Source: Cafeteria roenbergensis (Eukaryota > Sar > Bigyra > Bicosoecida > Cafeteriaceae). From it: DNA of 64,000 nt. A program made the position numbers and the translations under genes. The DNA lies in NCBI GenBank assembly GCA_008330645.1, contig VLTN01000080.1, positions 1 to 64,000 of the forward strand. The letters are read 5' to 3'. The notes under the pieces were generated by a model. That model was given only the letters and a program-made list of their open reading frames with translations. It made no database searches and was not told where the DNA came from. Positions 1-11,382 of the stretch are shown piece after piece (positions within the stretch are counted from its first letter, which is position 1; the number at the start of each line of letters is the position of its first letter).

Positions 1-3000
1 CGGCCGCCGGACCCGCTGTAGCCCGTGTTGCCCGACGTCGTGCCGGCAACCCCCCCTCCACCGTCCGCCGACAGCGTGCCCGACCCCGACAGACGCGAGG
101 CCACCACCAGCATCGACCCGCCCGCGCCCCCGCCCCCGCCCCCGCCCCCGCCCCTGGAGTCTGCCTGACCGCCTGCCGCGCCTGCCACCGACACCGTGCC
201 GTCGATGACCACCTCGCTGTCGTGGGTGTGGTTGCACAGGATGAGCAGCGACCCGCCGCCCGTGCCGCCGTTGGAGTTGGAGGCGTACTGGATGCCGCCC
301 GCGCCGACCAGCACGGGCCACTCGTAGTCGCCGCAGGCCTTGCCTGCGGGCCCGCCGCCGTGGAAGCCGCCCTCGTACGTGCCGCCGGCGTGGCACGACT
401 CGTGCCGCTTGTCGGACGTGTAGCCCTTGCCGTCGCCCGTCACGGTGGCCGACGCCGACACGCGCAGCGAGTCGCGCGCCTGCAGACGGAACTGACTCGT
501 CTGGCCGGCCGGCAGCGACATGGTCGCCGAGTCGTCCACCCACAGCTCCGCGGCGCCGATGGCCGTCACGCCCTCGGTCAGGTCCAGCCTGGCGTCGCCC
601 ACCATGCGCAGGCGCGCCATGCCGTACCGACCCCGAGCGTCGCCCGACGACCGGACATCGCCCCGAGACGCGCACGCCGGCACCAGGCCCTCCTCGCACG
701 CCCACGGCGCCCAGGCGTGTCCGGCCGCGCCCAGCGACGTGTCGTTCACCCACACGCCGCCCGTCTGGGACAGCGTCGTCACCGACCGCGGTCCAGGAGC
801 AGGCTGTGCAGGCCCACCACCTCGCCGTCCACCGTCAGCGACGCGCCTCGCACGACCACGGTGGGCGGCACCACGACCCGCCCGTGCTCGTGCACCCTGA
901 TGGACGCCACGGACACCTCCAGCGGCCTCATCACGGTGGAGCGCGTCTGCGTGGTCAGGCCGCCGCCGTCCACGTCGTTGGGCTGCACGTGCGAGAGCAG
1001 GTGGCCCGTCTGCACGACGCCGTCCGCGAGCCCGGCGATGGTGACCGTGGTGCCGCCACGGACGTGGACCGTGGGCAGGCCCGCGCCGGGCGTGGTGGTG
1101 ATGTTGCCGAGCGTGAGCAGCGCGCGGGCGTCGGGCATGCTGACGGCGTGGAACGAGTCCAGGGGCGACAGGGAGAAGGGATGCCCTGGCCCAGGTGGAG
1201 CTGGTCGATCTCGAAGCGCGTGCGCCGGGCGCGGGTGGCCAGGATCTGGCCGTGGTAGCTGCGCGGGGTGGCGAGATCGCCGTTGTCCACCTCGAGCCGC
1301 CGGATGGCGCATCCGTGCCGGTTCGTCTCCGGGTCGGCGTCGGCGCGGGAGCCGGGGAGGTCGCACCAGAACACCGTGCCCGGCGGACCGATGCGCGTGG
1401 GCGAGACCGACGACGGCTGGCCGGCCCGAGCCCGGACCGTGCCGGCGAAGGCGGCGCGGCGCGTCTGGGTGATGTGGAGCGCGATGCGGCCGCCGGACCC
1501 GCTGTAGCTCGTGTAGCCCGACGTCGTGCCGGCCCCACTCCCTCCGCCGTCCGCCGACAGCGTGCCCGACCCCGACAGACGCGAGGCCACCACCAGCATC
1601 GACCCGCCCGCGCCCCCGCCCCCGCCGTAGGAGGCTGCCTGACTGCCTGCCGCGCCTGCCACCGACACCGTGCCGTCGATGACCACCTCGCTGTCGTGGG
1701 TGTGGTTGCACAGGATGAGCAGCGACCCGCCGCCCGTGCCGCCGTTGGAGTAGGAGGAGTACTGGATGCCGCCCGCGCCGACCAGCACGGGCCACTCGTA
1801 GTCGCCGCAGGCCTTGCCTGCGGGCCCGCCGCCGTGGAAGCCGCCCTCGTACGTGCCGCCGGCGTGGCACGACTCGTGCCGCTTGTCGGACGTGTAGCCC
1901 TTGCCGTCGCCCGTCACGGTGGCCGACGCCGACACGCGCAGCGAGTCGCGCGCCTGCAGACGGAACTGACTCGTCTGGCCGGCCGGCAGCGACATGGTCG
2001 CCGAGTCGTCCACCCACAGCTCCGCGGCGCCGATGGCCGTCACGCCCTCGGTCAGGTCCAGCCTGGCGTCGCCCACCATGCGCAGGCGCGCCATGCCGTA
2101 CCGACCCCGAGCGTCGCCCGACGACCGGACATCGCCCCGAGACGCGCACGCCGGCACCAGGCCCTCCTCGCACGCCCACGGCGCCCAGGCGTGTCCGGCC
2201 GCGCCCAGCGACGTGTCGTTCACCCACACGCCGCCCGTCTGGGACAGCGTCGTCACCCGACCCGCGGTCCAGGAGCAGGCTGTGCAGGCCCACCACCTCG
2301 CCGTCCACCGTCAGCGACGCGCCTCGCACGACCCACGGTGGGCGGCACCACGACCCGCCCGTGCTCGTGCACCCTGATGGACGCCACGGACACCTCCAGC
2401 GGCCTCATCACGGTGGGGCGCGTCTGCGTGGTCAGGCCGCCGCCGTCCACGTCGTTGGGCTGCACGTGCGAGAGCAGGTGGCCCGTCTGCACGACGCCGT
2501 CCGCGAGCCCGGCGATGGTGACCGTGGTGCCGCCACGGACGTGGACCGTGGGCAGGCCCGCGCCGGGCGTGGTGGTGATGTTGCCGAGCGTGAGCAGCGC
2601 GCGGGCGTCGGGCATGCTGACGGCGTGGAACGAGCCCAGGGGCGACAGGGAGAAGGGGATGCCCTGGCCCAGGTGGAGCTGGTCGATCTCGAACCGCGTG
2701 CGGCCGGGCGCGGTGGCCAGGATCTGGCCGTGGTAGCCGCTCGGGGTGACGAGATCGCCGTTGTCCACCTCGAGCCGCCGGGTGGCGCACCCGTGCCGGT
2801 TCGTCTCCGGGTCGGCGTCGGCGCGGGAGCCGGCGAGGTCGCACCAGAACACCGTGCCCGGCGGACCGATGCGCGTGGGCGAGACCGGCGACGGCTGGCC
2901 GGCCCGAGCCCGGACCGTGCCGGCGAAGGCGGCGCGGCGCGTCTGGGTGATGTGGAGCGCGATGCGGCCGCCGGACCCGCTGTAGCTCGTGTAGCCCGAC

Positions 3001-3370
3001 GTCGTGCCGGCCCCACTCCCTCCGCCGTCCGCCGACAGCGTGCCCGACCCCGACAGACGCGAGGCCACCACCAGCATCGACCCGCCCGCGCCCCCGCCCC
3101 CGCCGTAGGAGGCTGCCTGACTGCCTGCCGCGCCTGCCACCGACACCGTGCCGTCGATGACCACCTCGCTGTCGTGGGTGTGGTTGCACAAGATGAGCAG
3201 CGACCCGCCGCCCGTGCCGCCGTTGGAGTAGGAGGCGTACTGGATGCCGCCCGCGCCGACCAGCACGGGCCACTCGTAGTCGCCGCAGGCCTTGCCTGCG
3301 GGCCCGCCGCCGTGGAAGCCGCCCTCGTACGAGCCGCCGGCGTGGCACGACTCGTGCCGCTTGTCGGACT
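1..3370 (-). repeat. Tandem array of about 1.47 kb coding repeats, copy A
   Basis: The same 1.47 kb unit recurs at a spacing of 1,474 bases (compare positions 520 and 1994). It is nearly identical to the 1,476-base units at 19420-24250. The two missing bases correspond to single-base losses in C or G runs. A CCCCCG simple repeat is expanded at about 121-155, where other units have only two or three copies. Confidence 0.9.
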
Positions 3371-3710
3371 CGTATCCATTCCCTTCGAGACTGACCTTCC
3401 CTAAGGCAGTCACGACCACAGATTGCGACTCGAGCGTCAAGTGGCCGGCTTTTCCGGAGCCTCGAATGCTCCCGGCGATGCGCATCTCTTCCGTGGCCCA
3501 AAGCTTGGACGGTAGGGACAGGGTGAGTGTTGCGCCCTCATTCACCTGCAGCCTGGAGAGCCTGTATGATCCAGGCGCCACGGTGCAGTCTGCGCTGACG
3601 ATGGCGGACGAACCGTCTGCGAAACTCGGGCACGGGTCTGCCGGCGGCGCAGCAGCTTCGGATGGCACCCCCCCCGCCAATGCAGCAAGGGCCAAGGCCC
3701 ACCGGAGCAT
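1..3710 (-). CDS. Giant repeat surface protein, copy A, 5' part; frame-disrupted and running off the left edge
   Basis: The first ATG is at 3710. It opens a signal peptide (MLRWALALAALAGG) and an N-terminal segment almost identical to that of the giant gene whose start is at 24589. The protein then enters glycine-rich repeats (SDKRHESCHAGG, SYSNGGTGGG, YGGGGGAGGS). Compared with the units of copy B the frame changes several times, always at C or G runs: an extra C near 2333, an extra C near 2257, a missing G near 1179 and a missing C near 786. A compensating pair lies near 1225-1240. There is about one full repeat unit fewer than in copy B. The leftmost bases match the last, diverging unit of copy B, so the remaining domains (Cys-rich array, membrane domain) would lie outside the window. 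It may be a decaying paralogue, or a real gene with consensus errors; the extra substitutions in its second unit favour decay. Confidence 0.6.
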
Positions 3711-4346
3711 TTGGGGCCGCGGTGCTGCCGCGCTCGCGCAAGTGGGCGGCCGTGTGAGGCCTTGCGCGAGGATCTGCCGGCACGAAACCTTCAATTTGTA
3801 CGAACAGCTGACTCCGCAGCTGCGACCGCTTGCGAACCAGCTCGTGCGCGCCCAGGCTCGTGCCGCAGCTTCTAGCAACCACACGACCCTTGGTTGGTTC
3901 CGGACCTGCAGACTAGGCCTCTATTGCGCGCTCTGGGTCAGAGCTGCGGTGGGCGCGTGCCCTTCGGTTGGAGGGACTGTGTGCATGTGCCGGGCTCCAT
4001 GTGGCAGACATAGCGCCCACCGCCTTGCCCAGCTGCTGCAAGATCCACCATGGGGCACCATGGTCACCGCCCAGCCAGCTTGTGACGCTTGCGCTGCTTG
4101 CAGGGTCCTGCGCACCCAGTCGCCGGGGGCATCGGTCCGGCGGTCAGTGCGTGCGCTCCAGCGACGCCCGTGGAGCGCCCGAACCAAGGGTCTGGACTCC
4201 TTGACGCGTGTGGTGACATGGATGCCTCGACCCTCGGCTGTTTGTTCCAACGATGCCGTCGGCGGCAAGGCAGCCAAGGGCAGCTGCAGCCGGGGCACGC
4301 TCCGCAGAGCTCGACTTCATCGCCGGCAAGCTTCACTGCCAATGTC
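3711..4346. promoter_or_regulatory. Shared 5' region between head-to-head genes, copy A
   Basis: This stretch separates the leftward giant-protein start (3710) from the rightward LRR reading frame. It is nearly identical to 24590-25234. No TATA box or other named element is evident. A bidirectional promoter is inferred from the divergent gene layout and from conservation of the block in both copies. Confidence 0.45.
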
Positions 4347-5130
4347 ATGGAGGGCATCCGAGGGCACTGGGCAGGCGGATTCCGTGCCCGCCAAGGATTG
4401 CTCTCCACAGGGGATGTTCGGCTTTCTGGCAAAGCCCTGACGGACGACAAGGCCGTGGCGTTGGCGAGCCGCGAGGCAGCATCAGCCGCATCCTCCGCGG
4501 CAGAATCGCCCTCGCCTCCAGCCCTGAGCACAGACGTGTCTGTGGACATCGGGCTTAACCACCTCGGGCCGGCCGGCGCGCGTGCCATCCTCGACTGCGT
4601 CCTGCTCCTCAATGGGCGGGGCGCTGCTTCAGCTCGATTGCGCTCGCTGCGGCTGGACGCGTGCGAGCTGGGCCGTGACCAGCCGCACGTGCAGTGCGGC
4701 CTCGCTCATGTTCTCTCTGCGCGAGGAGTCATGGGCGCCAGCCTTTCCCCCCCCGGTGGGTTCCCAGCAGCGTCACATCTTCTTTCGCTCAGCCTGGCCC
4801 AAACCGGCATCGACGAGGCTTCAGCGGATGCAGTTGGCCAGCTGCTGGCCAGCGCATGTGGCCACAGCCTGCGCAAGCTGTCGCTTGACCGCTGTGCCCT
4901 CGGCCCGCGCGGCTGCGTCGGGCTGGCGCGGGCTCTTGCAGGGCTCGCCCCGGACGGCGCGGCCGATGCCTCCCTCGCCACAGCCGTCGCGCTGCGGTCG
5001 CTCACTCTGAGCAGCGCGGGGCTGGAAGGTCCAGCTGCTGTCGGCGAGGTCGCCGCTGCCTTGTGTTGGCGCGGGCCGCCGCGTCACAGGAGCCGGCCGA
5101 GCGGCGACTCGGCCTTGCACCCGCCCGCCG

Positions 5131-5182
5131 GCGCAACCGCTGGCGCAACCGCTGGCGCAACCGCTGGCGCAACCGCTGGCGA
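5131..5182 (+). repeat. 12-bp minisatellite CGCAACCGCTGG in the LRR gene, copy A
   Basis: Four tandem copies of a 12-base unit encode a GATA tetrapeptide run (Gly-Ala-Thr-Ala). The matching place in copy B (26018-26057) has fewer units, two of them with a C/G change, so the tract differs in length between the two gene copies. Confidence 0.85.
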
Positions 5183-5323
5183 CGCGGCCAACCTGCGTGT
5201 CGACGCCGGTGCCGCTGCCGCTCCTGGGTACAGCGACCCTCATGGCAAGCCGCGCGGCCAGCGGGCGAGGCCTGATGCCGCTGGCCAAGGTGCGCCTCAT
5301 GGCCCGTCGACCCAGCAGCCGGC

Positions 5324-5330
5324 GCTCTGC
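5324..5330. repeat. Left 7-bp target-site duplication GCTCTGC
   Basis: GCTCTGC occurs here and at 8603-8609, flanking foreign DNA. The uninterrupted copy B (near 26204) has it once in the same coding context, which defines the insertion point. Confidence 0.85.
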
Positions 5331-8300
5331 TGAACTGAGCCCGCTCCGTGTGCAGAGCAAGCATGCGGGAGGCGGGCACTCATTCCGACCAACGGAATCC
5401 CGAGAACGGGCCCCGCGTGCCAGCGCGGGGCCAGGTTCCTCTTCTTTCGTTTTTTTTTTTTTTTTTCCTTCTTCCCGCTCTCCCCTCAGCTCCGCTCCGG
5501 CCGAGAGGCAAGGAAGACAGGAATGGAGCCCCACCCCTCTTTCAGCGGGGTCAGGCACCGGAAGCCCCCGACCCGGAGCCCGACGCTCTGGGAACGGGAT
5601 TGGGGATGATCCCAGATGGCTGACACGCCGGGTCGGCACCGAAAAGCACCCCGAGCAGGGCCCTGACCGCAATGACCCGTGCGGGTGGCCAAGGGCCGAC
5701 AGTCCACGTTCGAACGCAAGGGACTTTGATATTGGTTTCGCGGGATCGGGGCGCATGGCACGGCCCTCCCAGGCTCGAGCTCGAGTACCAGGGGCACACG
5801 CAGGCACGCGGCCCAAGTCGAGGCCGGGGATGGTTGACGGCTACCGGGATGCGCCGGCGGCTATGGCGAGCGCAGCCAGGACAGCGCGCAGCGGCAGAGC
5901 CCCAAGCCGCGGCTGGAGAAGCAGCAGAACCTGCTGCAGACCCCATCGACCGCCTTATCGCGGGACGGGTCCTTCCACCCTCGAGGCGCGGCCAAGCTCC
6001 CTCCCCCAGACCTCGCGGCTTAGCAGCCAGCTTGGCGAACGCGACGGCGCCCCTGGCCGAACGAGCCATTAGGCCGATTTCGGTGGCCTTGACACCAAGA
6101 GTCTCGTCCGTCGTGCGCAGGCGCAGACGGCGGGGTTCTTGGGCGTGGAGGAATTCGCACGCCTCGAGGTCCAGACGCGCCGGACGGGCTCTCGACGGCG
6201 CCTAGATCGGGGCCGGGGAAACCCGACCCCGAATATACTCACCGCGCCGTCGGGTCGTCGATACACACGGGAGTCAGGCAACGAGCTGCGCGCGCCCCGC
6301 AGCCAGTTCCGGCCGCGCTACCCATCGATATGGATGACACCGGCAGGCCCGCGCTCGGCGGCCCGCGACCGGCCCAGCTACAGGGGCAAGACCGGAACGA
6401 GGTCCAGGAGAAGCCGACCGAACCACACAAGCCAGCCGCAGCTGCGGCGGTCGACATCCAGAGGGGAGCGCTCTTCAACCTGGGAACCCCGGAGGCGCGA
6501 CAGCGTGGTACGGTCACCCACCCGTGTTGTATGGCGGAGAAGGCCATCCTGCACATCGAGTCGGAGATGGAGATCACACCGTTGGTACGGTCGACGGAAG
6601 ACCAGGTCCGAACAATCTTCAAAGCGGACACCCCCGCCGCCGGCTAATTGCAATTTCGCCGGCAGGCGCCCAGTCAACGGAGCGGGGAAGACTGGGACGA
6701 GGCTCACCGGAATCCTGCCGAGCTCGGCTATCCACGCACGGCAGTCATGGGGCGACGGCCGGCCTACAGGTGGGAGCGCTCGTCGGCCCGGGCATCCTTG
6801 AGACGTCACCGCGCGGCACAACTGCCACCCCTATCGGTTGACGACAGGGCTCGGGCCGGCAACCAGCGCGCTCATTCCGCGCACGCCACGAGCCACCTTG
6901 CGTTCCCGCGGGGCAGAGGTCATCGCTCGGGGCCAGAATAGTGGCGCCGACCCGCGGCCGGACCCCGCTGAAAAGCATCAGCGACGACGCAATACGGCTG
7001 CGCTCACGCCCCACTGGACGTGGTAGGCGAGGTCGACGAACGAGACAGCCGGCCTCAGCGCGCCGTGGACTCCCTGCCCCAAAGCCGGCCCTCTCAGGCA
7101 GGGAGGGCGCCCGACGGGTCGGTAGCGGCGGCCCTCACGACGCACATCCCGGGACTCGGAAATCCCCCTCCCCCCCCCAACCGGCGTGGCATCGCGCAGT
7201 CAAGGCGGCATTTGTTCAGGGTACCTGAGACCAGCGAGCCTGGGCGGCCGGATCGGGAGGCTCCAGGGCAGCGGAGGCTCTCAGGAACGATAGCAGCGGC
7301 GCAGCACCACCGCACCGCAGTGGGGCACTCACCAGGCTCATAGTCGACGCCTGGCGGCGCATGGGATACAGATCAAATGGGCGGAACTCAAGAGATCAGC
7401 CCGCAGATCCGAGCACCAGGGCCTTGAGCCAGGTGCTGCCCGCCCGCCCCTCCCTGGGCGGAAGGGACGCCTGGCGCGACACCTGAGCCAAGTTCTGCGG
7501 CGCATCTCCGCAAGCGAAGGGGAGTGGCGGCCGCTAAGCGGGAAGCTCCGCAACTTGGCGTCGGCCCTCGGGCCGGACATGGGGTCGACAATACACGGGG
7601 TGGAGCCTGCCCCTGTACGCGGGCACAGCAGCCATCGCGGGGTAGCAGCGGCGATGAAGACGCACCTCGGATGCTCCCTTGCTGCCATCAGCCGCCCGCC
7701 GGGAAGCCGCACTCTCTTGGCGCTCGACCCGACGCCCCGAGTCCCGCCGCAATCACAGGCGCATCCGACAGCGGTGCAGCCGCGGCCGCTTGATCGCCGG
7801 GCACTGGATGGGGACTACAGATGCCGCATCGGAACCCGGGTCGAGGTCATGGCCAGTCGGCGACAGCAGGCGCGGACCGAAGCGGGGACGCCGCCCCGGA
7901 ACGGCAAGGGCAACCGCCGGCGTCAGGGTTCGGGTGACCCGCATGCAAGCCTGAACAGCCGTCGTGTGGCTCCCCCCCCGGAAAGGGCCAGCCACGCTGA
8001 CTACCGTCACGAACCCTGGCGCTGCCCAACGCTCCGTATCCGCCCGGCCGCAGGCTCTCACAACCACCCGCGGGACCCACGCGTGGCACATGCCGACGGC
8101 AACCACCCAGGTCAATCGGGACAGCGGCTCAAGGCCCCGTCGCGCGCTGGCAGCCAGAGTACAACGGCCCATCCCCAGAACACGCGACGCCACTCGGCAG
8201 TTCGACGGACTCCACAGCCCGGACATCGGAACGACAGCCACGGAGGACCCGCCAAACGACACCAATTGAGTTCAATTAAGGCACGACCGGCGCACCGAGC

Positions 8301-8602
8301 TGGGCACGTCAACCCGTTCTCACTGCGGCGACCTGGCGGGAGAGGTGGAAGCGCAACCGGTCGGGGCCCGGGAAGGTCGCGAGGAACCTGCACAGCAGGA
8401 CCCGCGAACCGACCACGGACAGGGGTGTCAGTCACGGCGCGCTGCGAAACGCAGCCGCCACTGACCCCTCCCCGGCGGGCAGCGAGTCCCCTCGATCGCC
8501 AAAAGCCAGGTTACGCGGGAGCACACTTGGTGACGCGTTCAGCATCGACACCCCGCGACACAACATCGCCGGCCACAACCCTGGCCGACGAAAGCACTAC
8601 GA
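5331..8602. mobile_element. Unclassified 3.27 kb insertion within LRR copy A
   Basis: The insertion is defined by comparison with the uninterrupted copy B and by the 7-bp duplication GCTCTGC at both ends. It starts TGAACTGAGCCC and ends AAGCACTACGA. The ends are neither inverted nor direct repeats of each other by eye. A run of 17 T lies at 5450-5466, about 120 bases inside the left end. Only short overlapping reading frames are present (longest a few hundred codons, rich in Arg, Pro and Ser, with no coding signature), and I recognise no transposase, reverse transcriptase or integrase motif. It could be a non-autonomous transposon, or a degraded retroposon with its A tail on the minus strand. 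Confidence 0.7.
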
Positions 8603-8609
8603 GCTCTGC
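8603..8609. repeat. Right 7-bp target-site duplication GCTCTGC
   Basis: Second copy of the heptamer at 5324-5330. From here the LRR coding sequence continues in the same register as copy B. Confidence 0.85.
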
Positions 8610-8892
8610 GCCTCTGGGCGAAGGAGGTGGTCCCCCCTGGCGCTGCCAAACTTGGCATGCGTCGTTCTGAGCGGGTCCACGCTCTGCCCAGATTCGCTCC
8701 GCGCGCTGGCGTGCGGTTTCGGGCGAATGGGCGTGCTGCCCGGACTCACTCTCCACCTTGATTCATGCGTGATTGGCCCCTCAGGCGCGGAGGCACTGGC
8801 AGGAGCTCTGACAGGCAGCCTGAGCGCGTGCATCGATGGCCTTTACCTGCAGTGTAACCCACTCGGTCAGAGTGGTCTGGTGGCCCTGGCCC

Positions 8893-10890
8893 CTGGGGCC
8901 AGGGACTCACCTCTGCCAGAATCAACCTTGTGCCCTCTGTTTGAATTTGCTCCCAACCGTTCACCGTTCAAGCGATCAACCGGCGTGTGCCTTCCCCAGC
9001 AGGCCGCGCCCGCGTGCCCCACAGCGCTTAGTACTATGGAAGCTAATTTGCATGCTGCCCATGGCATCGAGAACCTCGGCGAAATCCGCTGTGACTTGCA
9101 ATGGGGCGCCGTTGACTTGGTGTCACTGACTCCCGGTCACGGTGCCCAGCTCGAGGCCTTGAAGCGGTTTGTCACCGTCTGTATGTTGGAAGAAGACGCC
9201 CCGGGTGACCCAGACCCAATCTGGACGCAATCATTTGATGCGCAGCGCAAGCAGGCGCTATTCCAAGCCATTGTCAGCCCCGAGGTGCGTGCCGACGCCA
9301 CCAGAGTCGCCAAGCAGCGCGTCCGCCAGCAAAGCCTAGCTGCCTACAAAACTTGGCGCAAGGTGGGTGTTTTGTCGCGGCTCAACGAACTGTGGCCGAC
9401 CCTTGTGGCCGACTTGCTTGGCATGAGCCTGGACGCATTTGAAATGCTGCATGCAATGTCCCGCGCTCGGCTGGAGCCGAAGAGGACAGCCAACAAGTTC
9501 GCCCTCTCTGCAAAGGAGTGGCTGGCTATTGGGCTGGTGTTTGCGCGCAACGGTGAGTTCCCAGGGTGTCGCGCGTCTGCCGAGCCGGGGGAGCGAGTCC
9601 GATTGGCGACGCGAGGCTCTGCTCCGTGCGCTCGCCGCTGTCGCAGGTGGGCGGCCGTCAATACTGGCTGCCGGCGTGGGTTTGTGCGAGAAAACAGTGC
9701 GTCGTTTTTTTGACGAAGTCAGTGCCGCGCTGGTTCCCAACAGAGGCGGAGTCATTTCTTTCGACCTCACAAGGTAATCGAACTTGACGTGGGCGGAGGA
9801 GGCAGCTGCAGGATTCTCACACATCACCGGGGACCTAAGCGTGCAGGGGGCAATTGACGGACACCGCGCGTTGTGCAAGGCGCCAGCTGCCATGACGCAG
9901 CGACCTGCATCCTTCACTGGCTCCAAGGGTCCAGCGATTGCCATGTCGCACCTGGTCGACGCCTCCATTGTCGCCCGGGAAGTTGCCGGGGGCGTGCCAG
10001 AGGGGACGCACGACGCAACGTCTCTTCGTCTCATGCACCTATGGGAGGCGATGGAGACTCGCAAGTACAACGCGGCCTCCCCACCATTGCCATAAATAAG
10101 GTGGTTCTTTGTTTTGCCGCGTATCAGGCACGTGATTGGCTTGTGGTTCCCTTTCCTCACCAGACAGGGGACACCATGGGATGCCTGACACTCATTGAGT
10201 GCCACGTCTTCAACTTCATCCACAGCGCTGCCCGGCAGAAGGTGGAGCAGTTCAACGTGCGCCTCACCATGCTGTTCGCAGCCTTGAGGGACCGAGGACA
10301 GACTCGCCCCCCAGAGGTCGCAGCCAAGGCTGCTGTACTGGCTGCAACGATCAGCAACCTTGTGGCGATGGCGGACATTTCCTCTGGCTCTGGATGCTCG
10401 GGAAGCTTGTGGCCAAGCGATTGCACGACGGGTTACTCCACTTGCCTGGGCCGGAGTTGGAGCGTTGGGATCACCACGCTACGGATCCCACGACGCAGGC
10501 AGGGGCGTGGGAGCTCACAAATCGCAAGGTGGCGTTGGCTAAACGAAACCGGATTGTGCTTGCCAAAGCATGGTTGCGCAACATGGCTCACCAAATTGTG
10601 CTGAGGGAAGACGACAACATGTGGCGCAGCAACGTCTACCCAAGCCCAGACGACTTGAACGCCGCCTCAACCATTTACCTATTACGACTGCAGCAAGGGC
10701 GACCGCCGCTGTTTTTTTGTCCCGCGAACTCTCCCCGGATGGGTGTGGGTCTGGAGCTGCTGACCCTGCGCCCCCCCCCCCCCAGGGGAGCGTCTGCCGT
10801 CCGCTGGTTGCGGCAGCAGCTCCGGGCCCTCGCCCAGCGGGGCGAACACACCGGCTCGACTCCATGTCGGGCTCTCCGCCGGACCCTCAT
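8893..10890 (+). mobile_element. PIF/Harbinger-type DNA transposon relic
   Basis: Copy A loses similarity to copy B at about 8892, and this block follows. It holds a transposase-like gene of the DDE_Tnp_4 (Harbinger) kind at about 9036-10430. A second open stretch follows at about 10380-10690 (KLVAKRLHDGLLHLPGPELE), of unknown nature. Clear terminal inverted repeats and the 3-bp target duplication usual for the family were not found by eye, so both ends are approximate. Confidence 0.6.
9036..10430 (+). pseudogene. Harbinger-like transposase, degraded
   Basis: Plain DNA-transposon transposase. The first exon runs from the ATG at 9036 to about 9551. A GTGAG donor at 9552 and a CGCAG acceptor ending near 9647 join in frame to a helix-turn-helix-like segment (GLCEKTVRRFFDEVSAALV). 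The catalytic core follows: a WAEEAAAGF segment, then GAIDGHRALCKAP (first catalytic Asp), then GGVPEGTHDATSL (the usual G-S-HD block). Next comes AYQARDWLVVPFPH, where the family usually has GD just before the AY and here CF is read. The last block is FNFIHSAARQKVEQFN, with the catalytic Glu. One in-frame stop lies near 9776 and one frame change near 10090. The element therefore looks inactive. Family assignment rests on the ordered motifs. Confidence 0.7.
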
Positions 10891-10898
10891 ACCCGCCC

Positions 10899-10974
10899 TT
10901 CTCACCCTCCCCGATTGGTGTCCGTTCTCACCCTCCCCGATTGGTGTCCGTTCTCACCCTCCCCGAGTGGTGTG
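10899..10974. repeat. 26-bp tandem repeat, three copies
   Basis: TTCTCACCCTCCCCGATTGG followed by TGTCCG is repeated three times, the last copy with an A/T to G change (CCCCGAGTGG). It lies just beyond the transposon relic. Confidence 0.9.
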
Positions 10975-11382
10975 TGAGTGAGTGTCCGTGGTCGACTCGA
11001 TTGACGCCTGCCTTCCAGCCCTTCGGCGACCCCGGGCGGGCGTCGTCGCGCCGAACGGGATCCAGTTTGTCAAGCTCGCGCGCTAACTCTGACACAGCCT
11101 CCCGAGGCCACACTTCAAGTATGCAGCAGCATCGTTGCGGACCGCTGCGCAAGCAGCTCTCTTGAGCTAGTTTCGATTCCGTCAAATCGGTCATACGAAT
11201 TCGTGCTCAGCTATGATGCAGGCAGAGCCAAACGTAGCAGCGGATTGCCACTGCAATCGCCCCTTCGTCATTGAGCTGGCACATCAGAATTGATGTCACA
11301 CGGCTGGCTCACCAAAGCCAGCGACGAGAATCCGAAATGAATTGAGACGCGCAAAGCCTATCGGAAGGAACTTGCTCAGCAG
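10975..11382. other. Intergenic, 3' side of the giant gene copy B
   Basis: No coding frame, RNA gene or repeat is recognised. The part at 11170-11340 is visibly lower in GC than its surroundings (AATTCGTGCTCAGC, TCAGAATTGATGTC), as expected for a 3' flanking region. Confidence 0.5.

Larger units (their letters stand above)
4347..8892 (+). pseudogene. LRR protein gene, copy A, split by an insertion and lacking its 3' end
   Basis: The reading frame from the ATG at 4347 (MEGIRGHWAGG) matches the LRR gene at 25235-26746 almost base for base up to 5330. It includes ribonuclease-inhibitor-type leucine-rich repeats (LRKLSLDRCALGPRGC). At 5331 foreign sequence begins, and the LRR sequence resumes at 8603 (TLHLDSCVIGPSGAEAL). 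Similarity to copy B stops at about 8892, so the last roughly 80 residues present in copy B are missing. Copy A also lacks 4 bases near 4320 that copy B has upstream of MEGIRGH; this removes the longer N-terminus possible in copy B. A functional product is unlikely. Confidence 0.75.

Noticed and set aside
7555-8670. 371-codon open frame inside the 3.27 kb insertion
   Set aside because: It is Arg/Pro/His-rich with no motif, and its end reads into the LRR gene out of frame. Other frames are equally open, so coding is not supported.
9336-10223. 295-codon minus-strand frame over the transposase
   Set aside because: It overlaps ordered Harbinger motifs on the plus strand and resembles nothing known.
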